Positions 59,066-64,000 of a DNA stretch of 64,000 nucleotides are shown piece by piece. The notes below the pieces were generated by a model. The model did not search any database and was not told the origin of the DNA. It was given only the letters and a program-made list of their open reading frames with translations. Position numbers and translations under genes: made by a program. The DNA comes from Nereida ignava (lineage in GTDB: Bacteria > Pseudomonadota > Alphaproteobacteria > Rhodobacterales > Rhodobacteraceae): positions 124,001 to 188,000 of the forward strand of contig NZ_CVPC01000003.1 in assembly GCF_001049735.1 (NCBI RefSeq), in the 5' to 3' direction. Position 1 is the first letter of the stretch, and each line of letters opens with the position of its first letter.

Positions 59066-59539
59066 ATGAGATGTTTTGTTATTGGTTTGAGTTTGCTGGC
59101 CCTGCTTGGTGGGTGTGATGTGTCTAATCTGGCCTCATCCAATCCCGCCATTCAAGGAGCGGAGGCAGTGCAGGGTGACGATACTAGCGATGCTGATGCG
59201 CCGACGGTCCCCAAGACAGCACGTACCGCTGAAGCTTTTGATATCACAACGCCAGCGGAACGTGCGGCTGCGGTGCAGACAAACCCTCAGGCATCGACAT
59301 TTCTAGGCGAGACCATCGCAAGTCTTGGCAATCCTGCTGATACCGGCATTTGGCTTTTAACCCCTCTGGTAGACACAGTTCAGGCGGGCAGGGTGCAATA
59401 TGGAGATAGCTCGGTAGTGCTGGAACTGCGCCCGATCAGGGGAGAACCAACAGGGGCGTCGCAACTATCCCTTTCCGCGATGCGGCTGTTGCAAGCCCCG
59501 CTAACTGACCTGGTTCGTGTCAATGTTTTTGCAGGCTAG
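59066..59539 (+). CDS. Small roseobacter-type lipoprotein of unknown function
   Basis: 157 residues. A signal peptide ends in the lipobox LGGC with lipidated Cys17. Asp at the next position could retain it in the inner membrane by the E. coli rule. A low-complexity stretch rich in Ala, Asp, Ser and Thr (about 20-60) leads to a conserved core: [37 protein letters not shown], and [17 protein letters not shown] recall homologues in Rhodobacterales, some apparently mislabelled D-galactarate dehydratase. No enzyme motif supports that name. It converges with the AlkD-like gene, 7 bp away. Confidence 0.72.
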   Translation: MRCFVIGLSLLALLGGCDVSNLASSNPAIQGAEAVQGDDTSDADAPTVPKTARTAEAFDITTPAERAAAVQTNPQASTFLGETIASLGNPADTGIWLLTPLVDTVQAGRVQYGDSSVVLELRPIRGEPTGASQLSLSAMRLLQAPLTDLVRVNVFAG

Positions 59540-59546
59540 CAGCCCG

Positions 59547-60257
59547 TTACCCGTTGAATAGCCGTGCGTAATCTTGAGACGCAAGTTTGCGGGCGGCTTC
59601 TTTTTGCGCAAACGGTTTTAGCTTTTGACCATGTTGGCTAAGGAAATCATGCACGCGGGGGCTGTCATGCTTTGACAACTCGCGAAGCCACCATGCGATT
59701 GCTTTTTGAATAAACGGCTCGTGATCCGACGCCAATTCAGCGGCCCAGCCCAATACTTGGTCACGCACCGCCAATTCAGCCTCTTTAGGAGTGTTTTGCT
59801 TGGTCCAAGGTAGTGTCATGACTAACGCAGCACGGCGGGTCCAGATGTGCTCTGATGTGACCCATGGAACAAGGTCCTCTACGCGTTCAGGGTTCCATAC
59901 CAGACGTTTTTGTCCTGCGATTGAGACGGCGTCGGTGATTGCCCAACAGTCAAATTCTGGAACCCACGACTTGATTAAAGCCCATGCTTCGGTGTCGTCC
60001 GGACGGATACGGGCTTGGGTCAAAAGTTTTGCCGCAGCGATGCGCCCTTCGAATGAGTTGCTGTCCCAAAGTGCGGCACATACTGCGAGCCGCTCGTCCA
60101 GCGAACAGGCCGCACGCCATTCCTTGCACAGCGTTTCGATAACCGGTGCGGGAACCCCCAGATAAGGACGCGCAACCTTGGGATAGCCCCGCATTTTAAG
60201 GGCTTCAGCTTCGTCACTATGAGCGTTTAAGGCCTCAATGGCGGATTGGGGTGTCAT
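59547..60257 (-). CDS. AlkD-like DNA alkylation repair protein
   Basis: 236 residues made of HEAT-like helical repeats (LCKEWRAACSLDERLAVCAALWDSN, WALIKSWVPEFDCWAITDAVS, VRDQVLGWAAELASDHEPFIQKAIAWWLRELSKHD). AlkD glycosylases excise positively charged alkylated bases without flipping them. The conserved Trp and Asp residues seen in AlkD can be placed only by family alignment. It starts 3 nt upstream of glmS, same strand, so glmS may read through into it. Confidence 0.88.
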   Translation of the reverse strand: MTPQSAIEALNAHSDEAEALKMRGYPKVARPYLGVPAPVIETLCKEWRAACSLDERLAVCAALWDSNSFEGRIAAAKLLTQARIRPDDTEAWALIKSWVPEFDCWAITDAVSIAGQKRLVWNPERVEDLVPWVTSEHIWTRRAALVMTLPWTKQNTPKEAELAVRDQVLGWAAELASDHEPFIQKAIAWWLRELSKHDSPRVHDFLSQHGQKLKPFAQKEAARKLASQDYARLFNG

Positions 60258-60259
60258 GT

Positions 60260-62074
60260 TTATTCCACTGTCACAGATTTAGCGAGGTTGCGGGGTTGGT
60301 CCACGTCGGTCCCCTTGGCGATGGCCGTGTGATACGCAATTTGTTGGGCTGGTATCGCATAGAGTAGCGGGGCCAGTGCGTCGTCTACTTCGGGTAGGAT
60401 CAGCGTTTCCCAAACCCCTTCGCCCGCTTGCTGTGCGCCTGCGCTATCTGTGATCAACAACACTTTGCCGCCTCGGGCCATGACTTCTTGCATGTTGCTG
60501 ATGGTTTTGTCGAAAAGCGCATCACTTGGGGCGAACACGATCACGGGCGTCTTTTTATCCACCAACGCGATGGGGCCATGTTTTAGTTCACCCGATGCAT
60601 AACCTTCGGCGTGTATATAGCTGATTTCTTTGAGTTTTAGTGCGCCTTCAAGGGCCAATGGGAACATTGCGCCACGACCCAAAAATAGAATATCTGTGGC
60701 CGATGCCAGTTTGCGGCTGACGGCTTTTACCGCGCTACTGCCAGCCAAGGCCACATTCATCAGGCCCGGCATGGTGTGTAGCTGATCCAGCCGCTCTGCC
60801 AGCTGTTCTGCGGTCAGGTGGCCGCGTTGGTGGGCAGCATGCAGCGCCATTATCAACAAAACCGTCAGTTGACAGGTGAAGCCTTTGGTTGAGGCAACGC
60901 TGATCTCGGTGCCCGCAAGAATAGGCAGGCTGATGTCTGCTTCACGGCTGATGCTGGATTCCGCAACATTGACCACGGACACGATCTGATCGGCGTTTTC
61001 TTTGGCGTAGCGCAGCGCGGCCAATGTGTCGGCGGTCTCGCCAGACTGGCTTACAAAAAGCGCAACTGTGCCGCGTGTCATCGGGGGCTCGCGGTATCTG
61101 AACTCAGACGCGACATCCACTTCAACGGGCAGACGGGCGATCTGTTCAAACCAGTATTTCGCAGTGAGGCACGCAAGGTAAGCCGTACCACAGGCCACCA
61201 TTGTAAGCCGCTCAATTTTGGTGAAATCCAGCTCTGTCGGCAGTTGTATCGCGCCGCCGCGGACGTAATGGTTCAACGCATTGCCAACCACTGATGGTTG
61301 CTCTGCGATTTCTTTGGACATGAAGTGTTTGTGCCCACCTTTTTCGACCTGTGCGGTATCGATTTGAATGGTGCGCTTTTCGCGATTGGCCAGCGCGTTG
61401 TTGACGTCGCGAATTTCAAGGCTCGTGCGGGTCAAGACGGCCCAATCACCTTCCTCAAGGTACGTGATCTGATCGGTCATGGGCGCCAGAGCAATTGCAT
61501 CAGACCCAACAAACATCTCGCCGTTGCCGTGCCCAATCGCGAGGGGGGAGCCCTTGCGGGCCACAACAATTAGGTCTTCCTCACCTTCGAATAAAAAACA
61601 AAGCGCGAAAGCGCCGTGCAGTTTGTCGATCGTTGCTTTCGCGGCCTCAACGGGCGCCATTCCTTGGTCGATGTGCAGTTGCGCGAGCAGGGCGATGGTT
61701 TCTGTATCGGTGTCAGTCACAAAGCCGATGCCGTTCTGGGCCAGCTCGGCGCGTAGTTCAGCAAAATTCTCAACGATACCGTTGTGAACAACCGCAACCC
61801 GCCCGGTCATATGCGGGTGGGCGTTTTTCACTGACGGTGCGCCGTGGGTCGCCCAACGGGTGTGGCCAATGCCGGATTTGCCAGCCAGCGGTTCATGCAC
61901 CAGCAAATCTGCGAGGTTAACCAGTTTGCCAACCGCGCGCCGCCGATCAAGGATGCCGCCATTTACCGTTGCAATGCCCGCGCTGTCATAGCCACGATAT
62001 TCCAAGCGTCGCAGGGCATCGACGAGGATAGGTGCGGCTTCGTGATTGCCAAGGATTCCAATAATACCACACAT
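60260..62074 (-). CDS. glmS: Glucosamine-6-phosphate synthase (glutamine-hydrolysing)
   Basis: 604 residues. The N-terminal glutaminase has the nucleophilic Cys2 in MCGIIGILG and LRRLEYRGYDSAGIA. Two SIS isomerase domains follow, with GTAYLACLTAKYWFE, VALFVSQSGETADTLAALRY and FLGRGAMFPLALEGALKLKE; the C-terminus is TDVDQPRNLAKSVTVE. It makes GlcN-6-P from fructose-6-P, feeding peptidoglycan and LPS. It follows glmU by 2 nt on the same strand. Confidence 0.98.
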   Translation of the reverse strand: MCGIIGILGNHEAAPILVDALRRLEYRGYDSAGIATVNGGILDRRRAVGKLVNLADLLVHEPLAGKSGIGHTRWATHGAPSVKNAHPHMTGRVAVVHNGIVENFAELRAELAQNGIGFVTDTDTETIALLAQLHIDQGMAPVEAAKATIDKLHGAFALCFLFEGEEDLIVVARKGSPLAIGHGNGEMFVGSDAIALAPMTDQITYLEEGDWAVLTRTSLEIRDVNNALANREKRTIQIDTAQVEKGGHKHFMSKEIAEQPSVVGNALNHYVRGGAIQLPTELDFTKIERLTMVACGTAYLACLTAKYWFEQIARLPVEVDVASEFRYREPPMTRGTVALFVSQSGETADTLAALRYAKENADQIVSVVNVAESSISREADISLPILAGTEISVASTKGFTCQLTVLLIMALHAAHQRGHLTAEQLAERLDQLHTMPGLMNVALAGSSAVKAVSRKLASATDILFLGRGAMFPLALEGALKLKEISYIHAEGYASGELKHGPIALVDKKTPVIVFAPSDALFDKTISNMQEVMARGGKVLLITDSAGAQQAGEGVWETLILPEVDDALAPLLYAIPAQQIAYHTAIAKGTDVDQPRNLAKSVTVE

Positions 62075-62076
62075 CG

Positions 62077-63429
62077 TTATTTGCCCTCGCTTCGTTTGGC
62101 TTTGGCGGCGCGGAGTTTATCCATCAAACGCTTGCCTAGGCCTGTCTTGTTGTCTTGTTTGACCCGTGCAATCGCCAGATCAGCGTCTGGTACGTCTTGG
62201 GTGATGACAGAGCCACTTGCGGTCATTGCATCCGCGCCAACACGCACGGGGGCCACAAGCATCGTGTTCGATCCGATGAAAGCCCGCGCGCCAATGTCGG
62301 TGTGGTGTTTGAATACGCCGTCATAGTTACAGGTAATCGTGCCTGCGCCCAAGTTTGCTGCAGCGCCGATGGACGCATCGCCCACATATGATAAATGGTT
62401 CACCTTCGCGCCGGTCTCGAGAACTGCGTTTTTGATCTCAACGAAATTACCTACTTTGACGTCTTCGCCCAACTCTGCCCCCGGTCTTAGGCGGGCATAA
62501 GGTCCGACCACAGCGCCGGAGCTGATGTGGCAGCCCTCAAGGTGTGAAAAGGCGCGAATACGCGCACCGCTTTCTACCGACACGCCGTTGCCGAAAACGA
62601 CGTTCGGCTCAATTACCGTGTCGCGCCCGATGAAGGTATCATGTGCGAAAATCACAGTATCAGGTGCTTGAAGGGTGACACCGTTGTCAAAAGCCTCAAG
62701 ACGTTTGAAGTTCTGAAAGATGGCCTCTGCACGGGCCAATTCAGCGCGCGAATTGACGCCCATGGTTTCTTCTTCATCACAGATCACGATACCTGCGCTG
62801 CGCCCTGATTGGCGGGCAATGCTAACGATGTCTGTGAGGTAATACTCGCCGCTGGCATTATCATTTCCAACTGCTTCAATCAGCTCAAACAGTACTTTTG
62901 CATCAGCGCAGACCACCCCCGAATTGCATAGGCTGATCCGACGCTCTTGCGGGCTTGCGTCCTTGAACTCAACGATCCGCTCAAGGCTGTCGCCGTCCAT
63001 GACAAGGCGGCCGTATGTGGCAGGGTCCTCGGCATCAAAACCCAAAACAACCACGTCCGAGGTTGCGCGTGCGTCAATCATTGCCTCAAGGGTTTGCGCT
63101 GAAATGAACGGTGTATCTCCGTACAAAACGATTGCATTGCCTTCAAACGAGCCCAGAATATCTTTGGCTTGCGCCACGGCGTGTGCGGTGCCCAGTTGCT
63201 CTTTTTGCAGCACCACTTGGGTCATCGGGTTCCAGTCCAGCGCACCTGCTTCAACCACATCTGCTCCGTGTCCCGCTACGACAACGATGCGCGATGGTTC
63301 AAGTTCTTCGCCAGCCTTTATCGCGTGTACCAACATGGGAGCACCGCCAATTTCATGCATCACTTTGGGCAAATTCGATTGCATGCGGGTGCCTTTTCCG
63401 GCGCCAAGAATTATTAGTGCTACTGCCAT
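62077..63429 (-). CDS. glmU: Bifunctional GlmU: GlcN-1-P acetyltransferase and UDP-GlcNAc pyrophosphorylase
   Basis: 450 residues. The N-terminal nucleotidyltransferase opens with LILGAGKGTRMQSNLPKVMH and has VLYGDTPFIS. The left-handed beta-helix acetyltransferase domain covers about 245-430 with hexapeptide repeats (GRDTVIEPNVVFGNGV, ISSGAVVGPYARLRPGA). It makes UDP-GlcNAc, the shared precursor for MurA, MurG and LpxA. The order is glmU then glmS then the AlkD-like gene, with tight spacing. Confidence 0.98.
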   Translation of the reverse strand: MAVALIILGAGKGTRMQSNLPKVMHEIGGAPMLVHAIKAGEELEPSRIVVVAGHGADVVEAGALDWNPMTQVVLQKEQLGTAHAVAQAKDILGSFEGNAIVLYGDTPFISAQTLEAMIDARATSDVVVLGFDAEDPATYGRLVMDGDSLERIVEFKDASPQERRISLCNSGVVCADAKVLFELIEAVGNDNASGEYYLTDIVSIARQSGRSAGIVICDEEETMGVNSRAELARAEAIFQNFKRLEAFDNGVTLQAPDTVIFAHDTFIGRDTVIEPNVVFGNGVSVESGARIRAFSHLEGCHISSGAVVGPYARLRPGAELGEDVKVGNFVEIKNAVLETGAKVNHLSYVGDASIGAAANLGAGTITCNYDGVFKHHTDIGARAFIGSNTMLVAPVRVGADAMTASGSVITQDVPDADLAIARVKQDNKTGLGKRLMDKLRAAKAKRSEGK

Positions 63430-63561
63430 GTTTCTTTTCTACTCTAGCCAACGCCTTTGGCTCGTTTTATCCGTTCAAGGGTGGGGCGCAAGGGGGCGGC
63501 CCGTCACATGACGCTTCAAGACCGTAACACACCCCACGCTCAGCTTTGAAAGGCGCCCGTG

Positions 63562-64000
63562 ATGCAAACAGTAATTTTCGATTTGGACGGAACATTAGCG
63601 GACACCAGTGGGGATCTGATCGCGGCGGCCAATGCCTGCTTTGTGGATCTGGGGTGGGGCGGTTTGTTGGATCCTGTCCGTGACGCGGGCACAGCGTTGC
63701 GGGGCGGTCGCGCGATGCTGACGTTAGGGTTTGAGCGAAAGGGCGCCGAAGGACAGGCCGCAGCTGCAGATATGGACGCGCATTACCAAAAGCTGTTGGC
63801 CCATTACGGCACAAATATTGATACCCATACCACGCTTTATCCCCATGCGATGGAGGCTATCGGAAACCTGAAGGCGGAAGGCTACCGCGTGGGTATCTGC
63901 ACGAACAAACCCGAAGGCCTCGCGCGTTTGTTGTTGACGCGTCTTGGTGTGCTGAAAGAGTTTCATTCGCTGATCGGTGCAGACACGCTGCCTACGCGCA
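63562..64000 (+). CDS. gph: HAD-family phosphatase, phosphoglycolate phosphatase type (3' end cut off)
   Basis: About 146 residues are inside; the gene continues past the edge. The ATG at 63562 has AAAGG upstream. HAD motif I is visible (IFDLDGTLADTSGDL, Asp7 and Asp9), and motif II (VGICTNKPEG) comes later. The substrate is inferred: members here are usually Gph, dephosphorylating 2-phosphoglycolate, but other HAD phosphatases share these motifs. It diverges from glmU across 132 bp. Confidence 0.87.
   Translation, partial: MQTVIFDLDGTLADTSGDLIAAANACFVDLGWGGLLDPVRDAGTALRGGRAMLTLGFERKGAEGQAAAADMDAHYQKLLAHYGTNIDTHTTLYPHAMEAIGNLKAEGYRVGICTNKPEGLARLLLTRLGVLKEFHSLIGADTLPTR

Noticed and set aside
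1-64000. Prophage, insertion sequence, defence island or CRISPR array
   Set aside because: No transposase, integrase, phage, restriction or Cas gene and no regularly spaced long repeats were seen; gene content is core chromosomal throughout.

Overview
The window reads as chromosomal core genome of a marine Rhodobacterales alphaproteobacterium (roseobacter group). The pointers are a complete division and cell-wall (dcw) cluster with two small DUF2484-type genes between murC and murB, an sRNA-like transcript with a strong terminator directly upstream of mraZ (as for UpsM of Rhodobacter), FtsZ ending in the alphaproteobacterial IPAFLRRQ peptide, cobST, DUF1127 and DUF3422 genes, and a moderately high GC content. 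The genus cannot be fixed by reading alone. There is no sign of a prophage, insertion sequence, CRISPR array, rRNA or tRNA.

Layout. 1-5973: the 5' part of pyruvate carboxylase, a UvrD/PcrA helicase, a tandem pair of LysE-type exporters, a DUF1127 gene and an Mrp/ApbC Fe-S carrier. 5974-6620 is the only long gene-free stretch (647 bp). It holds the mrp terminator, an AT-rich block with TGGGA repeats on a 10-bp period (candidate MraZ boxes), the UpsM-like sRNA with its intrinsic terminator, and a hairpin over the mraZ ribosome binding site. 6621-27364: the dcw cluster mraZ-rsmH-ftsL-ftsI-murE-murF-mraY-murD-[flavoprotein on the opposite strand]-ftsW-murG-murC-2x DUF2484-murB-ddl-ftsQ-ftsA-ftsZ. 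27565-32865: envelope and repair genes lpxC-bamD-recN plus a CLC channel. 32869-46114: mostly minus strand, with DUF427, an M24 peptidase, cobT, cobS, a chemoreceptor, a J-domain protein, bolA (+), DUF4177, gatB and pepN. 46214-55217: a photolyase/cryptochrome with a tiny DUF2256 zinc-ribbon gene, glcB-glcG, a class I amidotransferase, a GNAT enzyme and pntAB. 55422-64000: DUF3422, an M20 amidohydrolase, moaA, a small lipoprotein, an AlkD-like protein, glmS-glmU and the start of a gph-type phosphatase.

How it fits together. GlmS and GlmU make UDP-GlcNAc. MurB-F, Ddl, MraY and MurG turn it into lipid II, which FtsW and FtsI polymerise at the FtsZ/FtsA/FtsQ/FtsL division site. LpxC draws on the same UDP-GlcNAc pool for lipid A, and BamD builds the outer membrane. 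The whole set appears to be headed by one leader that combines MraZ operators, a terminating sRNA and an occluded mraZ start. The window is mostly housekeeping. The least ordinary signals are regulatory (mraZ leader, lpxC and pntA upstream repeats, chemoreceptor start hairpin) and a few poorly characterised lineage-specific proteins (DUF2484 pair, DUF2256 next to a photolyase, DUF3422, the zinc-finger J protein).
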